From Acidobacteriota bacterium (GTDB lineage: Bacteria > Acidobacteriota > Terriglobia > Bryobacterales > Bryobacteraceae), in the NCBI GenBank assembly GCA_021788955.1, contig JAJYKC010000019.1:1-12286 (forward strand): DNA of 12,286 bases, in the 5' to 3' direction. This document shows positions 1 to 7,482 of this stretch, in pieces. The first letter of the stretch is position 1. The number at the start of each line of letters is the position of its first letter. The notes beneath the pieces are model-generated. The model saw only the letters and a program-made list of their open reading frames with translations, did no database searches and had not been told where the DNA came from. A program made the position numbers and the translations under genes.

Positions 1-274
1 CCCTCCCCGCACCACCCCGCTGCTACAACAAAATCAAGCCGGGCCCCTACGCCGGCGCAACGAAGGGATCAAACACACTCCAATGTCTGACATCGCCGAA
101 CCTCGCACCCGCGACGTGCCGCCCCCCCACGTCCATTCCCGCTGTCGTCCCACCTCGTGCGTCATTCGTGCGTCATTCCGTTATGTCCCTCAATCCAAAT
201 CACTTCCTCTGCCAAATGACGCACGCCGCCGTTTTGCGCGCACGTGTTGTAACACCGGCGAATCCGAGCCGTCT
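1..274. other. intergenic region without a supported gene
   Basis: No reading frame here has the look of a real protein. The frame open from the ATG at 83 is rich in Pro, Arg and Cys, has no recognisable motif, and continues through the PAP2 gene as its antisense shadow. The region lies downstream of the PAP2 stop, so it probably holds the 3' end of that transcript and perhaps the 5' side of a gene beyond the left edge. The only structure I see is the repeated 11-bp motif listed separately. Confidence 0.5.
156..225. repeat. 11-bp motif: tandem pair plus one inverted copy
   Basis: The sequence CGTGCGTCATT occurs twice back to back (156-166 and 167-177) and its exact reverse complement AATGACGCACG occurs at 215-225. 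The inverted copy can pair with either direct copy, giving an 11-bp stem with a loop of about 37 nt (or 48 nt). It lies 50 nt beyond the PAP2 stop. It may be a 3' hairpin of that transcript or a cluster of protein-binding sites. No T-run follows on the minus strand, so a classical intrinsic terminator is not supported. Confidence 0.55.
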
Positions 275-1234
275 TCATCCCCGCCAAAGCCGCTGTGTAA
301 ACCCCACGCCGTACCGAACCTCTCGCCCGAACTGCGCCACAACTCCGCGTGGGAGGCGCGCGGGCAAAGTTTGGATCGCCCATGCCAGCGCTGCGCCAAA
401 GAGCGCCATCGCAAAACCGGCGGCGGCGTCCGCAAAGTAGTGGTACCGGCCATAAACCGTCGAGATGGCGATCACCGTGGCGCCGAAGAAGAACCACCGC
501 GCCGCGGCCTTGTGTTCGGGCAGAGTGCGGCGGAGGCCAATGGCGGCAGCGTAAGCCGCGGCGACGTGGCCGCTCGGAAAGACACTCGAATGGATGCTGT
601 AATGGCCAAGAATCCACCAGTTGAATTCACGGAACACGCTCGAATACGAGGGCACGTCCTGACCCGGGAACAAAAGCCGAGGCGGCTGCGACGGCCAGAA
701 CGGGAATTGCGCGTACGTCAGCAGCACTCCCAGCAAAACGATGAAGCCGAAATCACCGGCCCGCTCGTGCCGCCCGTAAAAATAAATCACTGCGAGCGCC
801 AGCAGCGGCACGATGTAGACGGTCGAGTACGCAATCTCCAGCAGGGCAGGGAATCCCGGGCCCAGCGCTTCTACCGCTCCTCGGAACCAGGCGCCCAGCA
901 GAGCATGGTCCCACCCCAGCCAGATCTGCTCCAGCCGATGTGCGGGATCCGGAAGAATAAACAACCCCATCTCCCGGAACGCGAAAAGGATGAACCCCAT
1001 CGGAAGCCAGTCGCGAAGAACGCTGACTCTGGAACTCGGCCGCCTATAGTCGAAAACCGCGACGCCGGCATACGCCGCGGCCACCGCCGCATTCCAGACA
1101 AGAATGCCCCGCCGCGACGAATCCGGAATCGGCATTACGGCCGCCAGCGAAGCGGCGTAGGCCAGGAAAACAAAGATCAGCCACTCAACCGCCCGGAACA
1201 AATGCTTCTCCGGCCCATAGGTGGCATTCCTCAT
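275..1234 (-). CDS. PAP2-superfamily integral membrane phosphatase
   Basis: This 319-residue protein has about six or seven hydrophobic segments (roughly residues 16-34, 45-61, 76-95, 133-153, 161-177, 246-261 and 270-290). It carries the PAP2 catalytic signatures PSGH at 220-223 and GRYHYFAD at 262-269, with His222, His265 and Asp269 as the likely catalytic residues. A PPRL stretch at 184-187 sits where the first phosphatase motif is expected. The spacing of the second His motif and the lack of the usual Arg six residues before His265 resemble the PAP2_3/Aur1-like branch. Such enzymes dephosphorylate lipid phosphates or move phospho-head-groups at the outer face of the inner membrane; the substrate is not predictable here. 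The start is supported by GGAGA at 1240-1244. It lies 71 nt after the sulfatase stop and may have its own promoter. No defect seen. Confidence 0.85.
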   Translation of the reverse strand: MRNATYGPEKHLFRAVEWLIFVFLAYAASLAAVMPIPDSSRRGILVWNAAVAAAYAGVAVFDYRRPSSRVSVLRDWLPMGFILFAFREMGLFILPDPAHRLEQIWLGWDHALLGAWFRGAVEALGPGFPALLEIAYSTVYIVPLLALAVIYFYGRHERAGDFGFIVLLGVLLTYAQFPFWPSQPPRLLFPGQDVPSYSSVFREFNWWILGHYSIHSSVFPSGHVAAAYAAAIGLRRTLPEHKAAARWFFFGATVIAISTVYGRYHYFADAAAGFAMALFGAALAWAIQTLPARLPRGVVAQFGREVRYGVGFTQRLWRG

Positions 1235-1240
1235 ACCTGT

Positions 1241-1268
1241 CTCCAGGCTTCCGGCTCCTGGCTCCTAC
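1241..1268 (-). repeat. degenerate heptanucleotide tandem repeat in the PAP2 leader
   Basis: On the plus strand the units are CTCCAGG, CTTCCGG, CTCCTGG and CTCCTAC, with a further partial unit to about 1274; on the mRNA strand the consensus is close to AGGAGCC. Every mRNA-strand unit contains GGAG or GGAA, so the leader carries several Shine-Dalgarno-like cores in a row, the last (GGAGA) correctly spaced from the ATG at 1234. Its copy number could vary by slippage. Confidence 0.55.
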
Positions 1269-1280
1269 TCCTATGATGCC
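1266..1280 (-). promoter_or_regulatory. 15-bp motif upstream of the PAP2 gene (possible -10 region)
   Basis: The minus strand reads GGCATCATAGGAGTA. The same 15-mer with one change (A for G at position 10) lies just upstream of the MBL gene at 8407-8421. CATCAT could act as a weak -10 hexamer. A CTGTCA hexamer at 1296-1301, 17 nt further upstream, is a 4/6 match to TTGACA. Read on the other strand the motif contains TATGAT, so direction is uncertain. Confidence 0.3.
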
Positions 1281-1305
1281 CCCGGGTGCCGCCCGTGACA
1301 GAGGG

Positions 1306-2685
1306 TCAGTTTTTAGGCACTGCCTCGTCGTGCCACTTGTGTACCATAGACGACAGTTCGTCGACCATTTCCGGATGCTCGTGGCGCAGGTTCGTGGTCT
1401 CTCCGGGGTCCTTGCTCAGGTCGGAAAGAAACAGGGCGTCGTCTCCGGTAAGCGGCTTGTGGCCGTCGGGGGTGCCATCGTAAGTGATCCCGTCGATCAC
1501 GAGTTTCCAGTCGCCGCGGCGAATGGCGAGTTGCTTGCCGTTGGACCAGTAGATCGCCTCGTGCGGCGACTTGGCCTCGCCCTTGGCGACGGAAAGAATG
1601 TCGCGGCCGTCGATCACGCGGTCCTGCGGCGGCTCGACTCCGGCGAGTTTGCAGGCTGTCGGAAGGATGTCCGCGGTCATGACAATTTCCTGCGACACCT
1701 GCCCCTTGGGGATAACGTCCGGCCAACTCATCGCGCCGGGCACGTGCATGCCGCCGTCGAAGACGCTGAACTTGTGGCCGCGGTACGGCGCGTTGCTGCC
1801 GGCGGTGGCAGGCTTCTGGTCGAGTCCGGCGCGCGCTTCGGTCGTCGCTCCGTTGTCGCCAAGGAAAAAGATGAGCGTGTTCTCGCGCAGGCCATGGCGG
1901 TCGAGCGCCGCAAGGATGCGTCCCACCCCGTCGTCGGCCGCCGACAGCATCGCCGCGTACATCTGCCGCTCGGGCTCGAGATTCGGGAAGCGCTCCACGT
2001 ACTTGCGCGGAGCGTGCATCGGATAATGCACGGCGTTGAAGGCGGTGTAAAGGAAAAACGGTTCGGAGGCGTGGCCGTCGATGAACCCGACCGCCTCATC
2101 GGCGATCCGCTCGGTGATGTACTGCCCGTCTTCGAAGATCTCGTCCCGGTTGCGGAACAGGTCGTGGTAGTTGACGTGCCGCGGTTCGCCCCAGTAAAAG
2201 CGATGCGAGTAGTAGTCGGTGCATCCGGCGTGAAAGCCGTAGTAGTAGTCAAAGCCCTTCGCGTTGGGAACGGTGTCCGGCGTGTCGCCGAGATGCCACT
2301 TGCCGATCGCGCCGGTCGCGTACCCGGCCGGCTTGAGCAGCGCGGGAATCAGGATCTCGCTTGTGTTGAGGTTGCGGCCGTTCTGCATCCCTGTGCGAAG
2401 CGGCGCGCGGCCCGTGAGCAAAGCGGTTCGCGCCGGCGCACACACCGGAGCGTTCGAGTACCAGTTGGCGAAATGGACCCCCGAGCTGGCGATCGAGTTG
2501 ATGTTCGGAGTCCGCAGATCCGTTGCTCCGCGGAACCCCGTGTCGTGGCAACCGAGATCATCCATGAGAATGACCAGAATGTTCGGCTTGCCGGATGCGG
2601 CCGGGCGCGCCGCGGCGGGCCGTGCGGCCAGAGAAACTGCGGAGCCGGCCAGAAGAGCCCGGCGGGATAAATTGCTGTCGCTCAT
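1306..2685 (-). CDS. Tat-exported type I sulfatase (FGly-dependent)
   Basis: This 459-residue protein is of usual length for an arylsulfatase/heparan-type sulfatase. The N-terminus has a twin-arginine signal (SRRALLAGS, residues 7-15) and an Ala-rich stretch to about residue 32, indicating folded export to the periplasm or surface. The maturation motif C-x-P-x-R is intact as CAPAR (Cys82, Pro84, Arg86), followed by TALLTGR; Cys82 would be oxidised to formylglycine, and no formylglycine-generating enzyme is present in this window. Other active-site elements are Asp42-Asp43, GKWHLG (Lys129, His131), His220, GDNG (Asp277, Asn278) and Lys305 in YRGHK. It hydrolyses sulfate esters; the substrate cannot be read from sequence. 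The gene starts 21 nt after the receptor gene ends, so both are probably on one mRNA. No strong ribosome site precedes the ATG, but the Tat signal supports this start. Confidence 0.92.
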   Translation of the reverse strand: MSDSNLSRRALLAGSAVSLAARPAAARPAASGKPNILVILMDDLGCHDTGFRGATDLRTPNINSIASSGVHFANWYSNAPVCAPARTALLTGRAPLRTGMQNGRNLNTSEILIPALLKPAGYATGAIGKWHLGDTPDTVPNAKGFDYYYGFHAGCTDYYSHRFYWGEPRHVNYHDLFRNRDEIFEDGQYITERIADEAVGFIDGHASEPFFLYTAFNAVHYPMHAPRKYVERFPNLEPERQMYAAMLSAADDGVGRILAALDRHGLRENTLIFFLGDNGATTEARAGLDQKPATAGSNAPYRGHKFSVFDGGMHVPGAMSWPDVIPKGQVSQEIVMTADILPTACKLAGVEPPQDRVIDGRDILSVAKGEAKSPHEAIYWSNGKQLAIRRGDWKLVIDGITYDGTPDGHKPLTGDDALFLSDLSKDPGETTNLRHEHPEMVDELSSMVHKWHDEAVPKN

Positions 2686-2706
2686 TGTTATGATGAAGAC
2701 CTTTCG

Positions 2707-3117
2707 CTAAAAGGATAGACGCAAGGCAAACTGAACTTCGCGATTCGGGACCGACGTGCTGCTGATTACGCCGGAATTGACCAGGTCGATCGCCGAGACC
2801 GGGTTCGAGAACATCGGGTGGTTGAACAGGTTGAAGGCTTCGGCGCGGAACTCGAGTTGCGTCGGCTTCTCGATCGGCAGCACGAAGGACCGGTGCAGGC
2901 CCATGTCTACGTCGTTCTCGCCCGGTCCGGTGAGGATATTCCGGCCCGAGTTGCCGAACACGTACGGCGCGGGAGAGGTGAAGCAGGACAGGTCGAAGTA
3001 CTCGTGAAGCGTGGGGTTCGAAAGCGAGCCGTTGCAGACGCGGTTCGGGCGGGATGTTGTGCCGGCGTTCGCGTTGTCGAACGGAAGCGTGACCGTGAAC
3101 GGAAGGCCGCTCTGCAC
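2707..3117 (-). pseudogene. C-terminal barrel portion of the Oar-like receptor, severed by an amber codon
   Basis: These 136 codons are in exactly the same frame as the long receptor reading frame upstream; only TAG (3121-3123) and one CAG codon lie between. The text reads SGV-stop-QVQSGLPFTVTL, where Oar-like receptors have an unbroken (V/I)-x-x-QSGxPFTV segment. It continues through LEFRAEAFNLFNHPMF and ends LRLSF, the terminal Phe typical of outer-membrane barrels recognised by the BAM machinery. A GTG at 3115-3117 could be called as a start, but the piece has no signal peptide and cannot form a barrel alone. I read it as the last 136 residues of a receptor of about 1,099 residues. The tail carries no further defect, pointing to a very recent mutation or a base-call error. 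Confidence 0.85.
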
Positions 3118-3120
3118 CTG

Positions 3121-6006
3121 CTACACGCCGCTGATTTCCCAGTGGCTCACAAGGGCGGAAACGATGCCGTTGTTGAGCAGAGCGTGACCCCGGCCGAACG
3201 GGAGGTCCCAGATTCCGCTGAGCGTAAAACGCAGCGGAACGTTGTTGTCCGCCACCGCGCGATTCGCCGCGAGGTCGTAGCCATTCTGAACCGTGTCCCC
3301 CGCGCTGCAGCCGTCACAGACGTCCAGCGCGGGATCCTGCAAATCGATGGCGCGGCCGTAAGTGAAGGTGGTGAGGAATTCGAGCCCCGAGCCGAAGCGC
3401 TTCTCCAGCCGCGTGGACAGGCCCTCGTAGTTACTCGTATCCCACGGCGCAATGCGCTTGATCGAGGCGTCCGTGTACTGGGCGAACGGCCGGCGCGTGT
3501 TGGGCGAGCCCGGGCCGTTCGTCAGCGGTTGGTTGGCGTCGTACTGGCCCCAGAGATGTGTCCCGGCGTTGCCGACGTAGTTCGTCGACCAAACCATGTC
3601 GAACGGCAATTGTTTTTCGATGGTGAAGTTCCATTCCTGGACGTAAGGGGTCAGAGCCTGCTGGTTCCAGCTTACGAGCGGAGTTGTGGCCGAGGGCTTG
3701 AGGACAAACTGCGACGGCGGGACGGGGGTCGGGCGGGGGATCGAGGCGTTTTGCGCGAGTAGGAAGGCGGTCGTGGGGTTGAGCTGGTCGCTGATTAGCG
3801 CGATCCCGCCGTAGCCGAAAAACGGTGGGTTGCTGGTCATGCGGCTCGTGACGCCAAGCCCTTCGTCCTGAGCGTAAAAAATCCCGTAGGAACCCCGGAC
3901 CACCAGGTCCTTCGAGCCCGGGACGCGATAAGCGAAGCCCACGCGCGGCGCCCAGTTGTGGTTGTCCTGGTAGACGAGCGAGTCCGGCTTGGCGGGGTTT
4001 CCCGCGAAAACCAGGTGGCCGTACAGCGGATCCTGCGGATCGATGATGAAGTTGCCCATCTGGTTCGTGGTCTCCGTGTACGGGAAAAAGGTTTCGTAGC
4101 GGATGCCGAGGTTCAACGTCAGACGGCTGGTGACCGCCCATTCGTCCTGGACGTATTCTCCGAGGTAATAGCCGCGCTCGACCACGTCGGCCACGGTGCC
4201 CGTGTTGGCGGTGTTGGCCAGGCCCAGCAGCATGTCGGCCACGCCGCTCCCTGTGCCGGCGCGGTGCTGGGGGTTCTGGCTGAAGACGCCGTTGAACCCG
4301 AAGCTGCCCCGGCCGCCCAGAGCGGCGAACGTGGTCGGCCGGATGGCCTGATAGTCGACGCCGAATTTGAGCTGATGCCGGCCCAGCGTTTTCGAGACGT
4401 TGTCGGAGACATCCCACACGCCGGAGCTTTTGGTGAGCGGATCGTTGCCGCAGCAGCCGGGTTGGGCGCCGATGGTGGCGTAGCCGGCGATGCCGAAAGT
4501 CGGGATGCTGCTCTTGATCCTCGGGTCCAGCGAACCGTTGATGATCTGGTCGAATCCGAGCGTGGCGTCCTGGCTCAAAGTGAGGCGGGTCCAACTCAGG
4601 CGGAATTCGTTGACCAGCGTCGGGCTGAACGTGCGCGTGTAGCCGTAGCCGATGCCTTCGCTGTCGATGGTCCGGTCCACCGGAGTTTGAGCCGGCGCCG
4701 GGAGCGCCGGGTTGGCGTCGGTCGCAGCCCGCGTGATCGAGAAGCGGACAAACATGCTGTCTTCCGCCGAGACCTGGACATCGCCGCGGAGGTCGGCATT
4801 CTGGCTGGTCTGAACCTGTGGGGCGTTGTAGAGAAAATTGTTAGCCGCTCCGGGAAGGTTGGGGAGCGGGTACCGGCCGATCAGCGAAGTGCCAAGCGAG
4901 TTCAGCAAACTCGCTGGAATGGTGTTGTTGGGGAACGGCGTGCGGACGTAGCCGCTGCCGCTGGGGTTGGGGACTGTGCTGAAGGGATTGTAGACGGCGG
5001 TCGAGCCGAAGTTGCCGGCGCGGAGTGCGGCGGTGGGGACGGTGGAAACGTTGGTCCCTTCGCTGCCGATGTGCAGGCCCTCGTAGGCGCCGAACAGCCA
5101 TGCCTTGTTCTTGATCATCGGGCCGCCCAGCGAGCCGCCGTACTGATTCTGCACCAGCAGCGGCTTATGGCCGTTATTGGAGAAGAAATTCGCGGCGTCG
5201 AGAGCGCTGTTGCGCAGGAAGTCGTAGGCCGAGCCGTGCAACTCGTTCGTGCCGGACTTGGTGATCGCGTTGACCACCGCGCCGGCGGAGGCGCCGAATT
5301 CGGCCGAGTAGTTGCTCGTCTGGACGCTGAATTCGCTGAGCGCGTCGAGCGGGGGCCGGACCATGTCGCGGGCGCGGTTATCCAGTCCGCGGAGGTAGTT
5401 GACGTTGCGGGCGCCGTCGAGCAGGAATGCGTTCTGCAGGCCCGTGTTGCCGTACGCCGAAAAGGTGTCGTCCCGGCTGCCGGCGGACGGAACCGCGCCC
5501 GCCGCGAGGTTGCCGAGCTGCAAATAGTCGCGGCCGTTGAGCGGAAGCTGGATGATCTGCTGCTCATCCATGACCTGGCTGAGTGTGCCGGATTTGTCCT
5601 CAACCAGCGGCGCTTGTCCGACCACGGTCACCGACTGGGCGGCGCTGCCGGGGTGAAGGGTGAGCCGGATATCAAGGACGTCTCCGACGTGGAGCACGAT
5701 GCCCTTCTGGACCAGAGTGTCGAAGCCTTGGACCGAGACCTCGAGGTTGTACGTATCCGGCTTAAGCAGCGGAGCGACGGCAATGCCTTCGGCGTTGGTG
5801 GCGAGGGTGCGGGCGATGTTGCCGGTGAGCGCGCCTTTTACCACCACCTGGGCGTTCGGAATGACGGCTTCGCTGGTGTCGCTTACCGTCACCTGAATCT
5901 CGCCGGTCGAAGTCTGCGCCGGGATACATGGGGCGAGCATGAGTAGAGCGGCAAGCGAAAGCAGAAGTCCGGCGATCGAGCGGCGGTTTTCACAGATTGG
6001 CAACAT
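3121..6006 (-). CDS. Oar-like TonB-dependent outer-membrane receptor, truncated by in-frame TAG
   Basis: From the ATG at 6006 this reads 961 residues. A signal peptide (1-30, ending PCIPA) is followed by a carboxypeptidase-regulatory-like beta domain (about 36-118, with VIPNAQVVVKG), a plug domain (about 125-240, with LPLNGRDYLQLGNL and the QTSNYSAEFGASAGAVVNAITKSGTN segment seen in Oar-type proteins), then a large beta-barrel. Such receptors bind and import large or complex substrates across the outer membrane using TonB energy. The start is set by AAAGGAGGG at 6010-6018, three to five nt before ATG; an ATG 42 nt further up lacks a ribosome site and would spoil the signal peptide. The frame stops at TAG (3121-3123) just before the conserved QSGLPFTV segment, losing the last strands and terminal Phe, so the product as written should not fold. 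The regulator gene lies directly upstream and the sulfatase directly downstream. Confidence 0.88.
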   Translation of the reverse strand: MLPICENRRSIAGLLLSLAALLMLAPCIPAQTSTGEIQVTVSDTSEAVIPNAQVVVKGALTGNIARTLATNAEGIAVAPLLKPDTYNLEVSVQGFDTLVQKGIVLHVGDVLDIRLTLHPGSAAQSVTVVGQAPLVEDKSGTLSQVMDEQQIIQLPLNGRDYLQLGNLAAGAVPSAGSRDDTFSAYGNTGLQNAFLLDGARNVNYLRGLDNRARDMVRPPLDALSEFSVQTSNYSAEFGASAGAVVNAITKSGTNELHGSAYDFLRNSALDAANFFSNNGHKPLLVQNQYGGSLGGPMIKNKAWLFGAYEGLHIGSEGTNVSTVPTAALRAGNFGSTAVYNPFSTVPNPSGSGYVRTPFPNNTIPASLLNSLGTSLIGRYPLPNLPGAANNFLYNAPQVQTSQNADLRGDVQVSAEDSMFVRFSITRAATDANPALPAPAQTPVDRTIDSEGIGYGYTRTFSPTLVNEFRLSWTRLTLSQDATLGFDQIINGSLDPRIKSSIPTFGIAGYATIGAQPGCCGNDPLTKSSGVWDVSDNVSKTLGRHQLKFGVDYQAIRPTTFAALGGRGSFGFNGVFSQNPQHRAGTGSGVADMLLGLANTANTGTVADVVERGYYLGEYVQDEWAVTSRLTLNLGIRYETFFPYTETTNQMGNFIIDPQDPLYGHLVFAGNPAKPDSLVYQDNHNWAPRVGFAYRVPGSKDLVVRGSYGIFYAQDEGLGVTSRMTSNPPFFGYGGIALISDQLNPTTAFLLAQNASIPRPTPVPPSQFVLKPSATTPLVSWNQQALTPYVQEWNFTIEKQLPFDMVWSTNYVGNAGTHLWGQYDANQPLTNGPGSPNTRRPFAQYTDASIKRIAPWDTSNYEGLSTRLEKRFGSGLEFLTTFTYGRAIDLQDPALDVCDGCSAGDTVQNGYDLAANRAVADNNVPLRFTLSGIWDLPFGRGHALLNNGIVSALVSHWEISGV

Positions 6007-6009
6007 AGA

Positions 6010-6018
6010 CCCTCCTTT
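6010..6018 (-). promoter_or_regulatory. strong Shine-Dalgarno site of the receptor gene
   Basis: The minus strand reads AAAGGAGGG followed by TCT and ATG (6004-6006). It decides the start of the receptor against the upstream in-frame ATG at 6046-6048. It is the best ribosome site in the window, fitting a highly expressed outer-membrane protein. Confidence 0.8.
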
Positions 6019-6142
6019 GGTCGGACCGGCGAAACTGGCCGGCGCCAAATTCCCTCTTCAGGAAAGTTTGGGGCTAGAAGCCGATCCCGGCAAGGGGTTT
6101 TCACTGGGAAAAACAGGACGGAAATCTGTGAACTTTCAGTAA

Positions 6143-7432
6143 CTAGCGCGGGGGTGCGGAGATGGTGCGGGAAGCGGCGATGCGCATGGTCCAGGGGGCG
6201 TCGCTGATCGCGCGGGCTTCAATAAGAAGTTCAAACCAGGGTACCGAGTGGGGTGAACCCGTGTGAAACAGGTGAAGAATCGTGTCGAGCGAATCCGACC
6301 GCGTGAGGAAGAGGCTGGCGGCCTGAGTGGACGCGTTGTGTGGCCCACCGGCCAGCAGCACCCGGTTGCCAGGGGATAGGCCGGGCAGGTAGGCGAGGCG
6401 CGCATAGCAGACGTCGGTTTTCGTCGAAGGGTCGGCGAAGTTGTAGTACTCGGATTGTTCGCCGGGACGAGGGCGCCGATTAACGATGTGGGCGCGATGG
6501 GTGACAGGATCTACCACAATCTGGAAATTAAGGGTGCGGTCAAAGAGCTGGACCCAGGGGTCGCCCCAAGGGCCTGAGACAAGGAGGGCGTTGTCGCGCT
6601 CGAAATCCTTGATGGAAAGCGTGCGGGGATGGCGGACGGAGAGTTCCGACGGCGGGATGGCCTGCGCGAAATGAGGGATGAGGCGGAGGACGAAGCCTTG
6701 CGTGAGTTCGCGGCCGAAAAACTGGTCCGGATCGGAGGCGATGGTCGACGGGAGGCTACGGAGGCCATCGGGGGTTAAGAACTGGCGGTTGATGTAGTCT
6801 TCGAGTTGGACGGGGTGACCGCTGAGATTTTGGTAGAGCTGCAGGTCCGCGTCGGGGACGACGACGAGGAGGCGCTGGCCGGCTGAAGGGTCGAGGAGGC
6901 TGAGCAGGGAGTGAAGTTGGCTGTGGGCTGGGAGCATCGGAGCCGTGCGCCGACCGAGGTAGAAGGCGCCGGCAAGAAGCAGGAGTAAGCCGGCAGCGAG
7001 CGCTGCGAGCGATTGCGGCCGTCTGAAATTGCGAGAAGAAGGAGCGGCATGGGCGGGTTCGGCGGCATTGAGCGTGAGTGAGTAAGAACCCTTAGGGATG
7101 GCGAGGCGGGATGCGGCGTTGGCGCCCGGGCCGGAATAATATTCGTCGAGCTTGGCGCGGAGTTGGCGGACGTTAGAGCGGACGATGTTGTCTTCGGCGG
7201 CGCTGTAGTTGGCGGGGCGCGAGAAAACGCGTTGGCCGATGATGGGTTCTTTTAGCGACTCGATATTGCCCTTGATGGTGTTATCGGCTATATAGGTGAG
7301 CAACTGCCGGAGGCGCGGGGAACGCTGGAAGGTGGAACTGGAGAGAACTTCCTGTAAGGCGAGGCGCAGCGGCTGAGCCGTCGTTTCCGAAAGCTCGGGA
7401 AGCGAATCGTGGCTGAGAGGCGGCGCGGCCAT
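6143..7432 (-). CDS. membrane-tethered winged-helix regulator with extracytoplasmic domain
   Basis: This 429-residue protein has a cytoplasmic DNA-binding part at about 23-121, with the pattern FQRSPRLRQLLTYIAD, LKEPIIGQRVF, AAEDNIVRSNVRQLRAKLDEYY and IPKGSYSLTL. This is the winged-helix arrangement common in Acidobacteria regulators and reminiscent of OmpR/CadC output domains. A basic stretch (RNFRRPQ, 134-140) precedes one membrane helix (about 142-160), leaving residues 165-429 outside the cytoplasm. That outer domain contains PWGDPWVQLFDRTLNF (288-303) and NRRPRPGEQSEYY (318-330), motifs I associate with this group but cannot name as a known fold. The architecture implies a ToxR/CadC-like one-component sensor. 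The gene ends 136 nt before the receptor start, so receptor and sulfatase are the likely targets. The start is only moderately certain, since no good ribosome site precedes it. Confidence 0.82.
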   Translation of the reverse strand: MAAPPLSHDSLPELSETTAQPLRLALQEVLSSSTFQRSPRLRQLLTYIADNTIKGNIESLKEPIIGQRVFSRPANYSAAEDNIVRSNVRQLRAKLDEYYSGPGANAASRLAIPKGSYSLTLNAAEPAHAAPSSRNFRRPQSLAALAAGLLLLLAGAFYLGRRTAPMLPAHSQLHSLLSLLDPSAGQRLLVVVPDADLQLYQNLSGHPVQLEDYINRQFLTPDGLRSLPSTIASDPDQFFGRELTQGFVLRLIPHFAQAIPPSELSVRHPRTLSIKDFERDNALLVSGPWGDPWVQLFDRTLNFQIVVDPVTHRAHIVNRRPRPGEQSEYYNFADPSTKTDVCYARLAYLPGLSPGNRVLLAGGPHNASTQAASLFLTRSDSLDTILHLFHTGSPHSVPWFELLIEARAISDAPWTMRIAASRTISAPPR

Positions 7433-7458
7433 CGGGAGCGAAAACCAGGGTGCTCCCT

Positions 7459-7464
7459 ATCATA
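7459..7464 (-). promoter_or_regulatory. possible -10 element for the regulator gene
   Basis: TATGAT on the minus strand, a 5/6 match to TATAAT, lies 26 nt before the regulator ATG, in the 50-nt gap after the MBL gene. No convincing -35 is present at 16-18 nt spacing; TTGGAC, overlapping the MBL stop, is 21 nt away. Transcription through from the MBL gene is equally possible. Confidence 0.3.
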
Positions 7465-7482
7465 TCTCCGTTGGTAGGGGTT

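Noticed and set aside
83..1276. Plus-strand open frame of 397 codons
   Set aside because: Mostly antisense to the PAP2 gene. Its first 60 codons cover intergenic DNA but look non-coding (Pro/Arg/Cys-rich), with no ribosome site.
1273..2670. Long plus-strand open frame of 465 codons
   Set aside because: It lies antisense to the sulfatase, whose full set of active-site motifs is intact. Its translation is Val/Arg-rich without motifs, a usual shadow in GC-rich DNA.
3115..3117. GTG as the start of an independent 136-residue protein
   Set aside because: It is only one codon past the amber stop in the same frame, lacks a ribosome site and signal peptide, and encodes only the last strands of a barrel.
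3958..5946. Plus-strand open frame of 662 codons
   Set aside because: It is antisense to the receptor barrel and plug. Composition is low in diversity (Val, Ala, Arg, Glu, Asp), with no signal peptide, ribosome site or recognisable domain.
6062..6137. Inverted repeat GAAAGTT / AACTTTC between regulator and receptor
   Set aside because: Only 7 bp with a 62-nt loop and no T-run. Such pairs are expected by chance.
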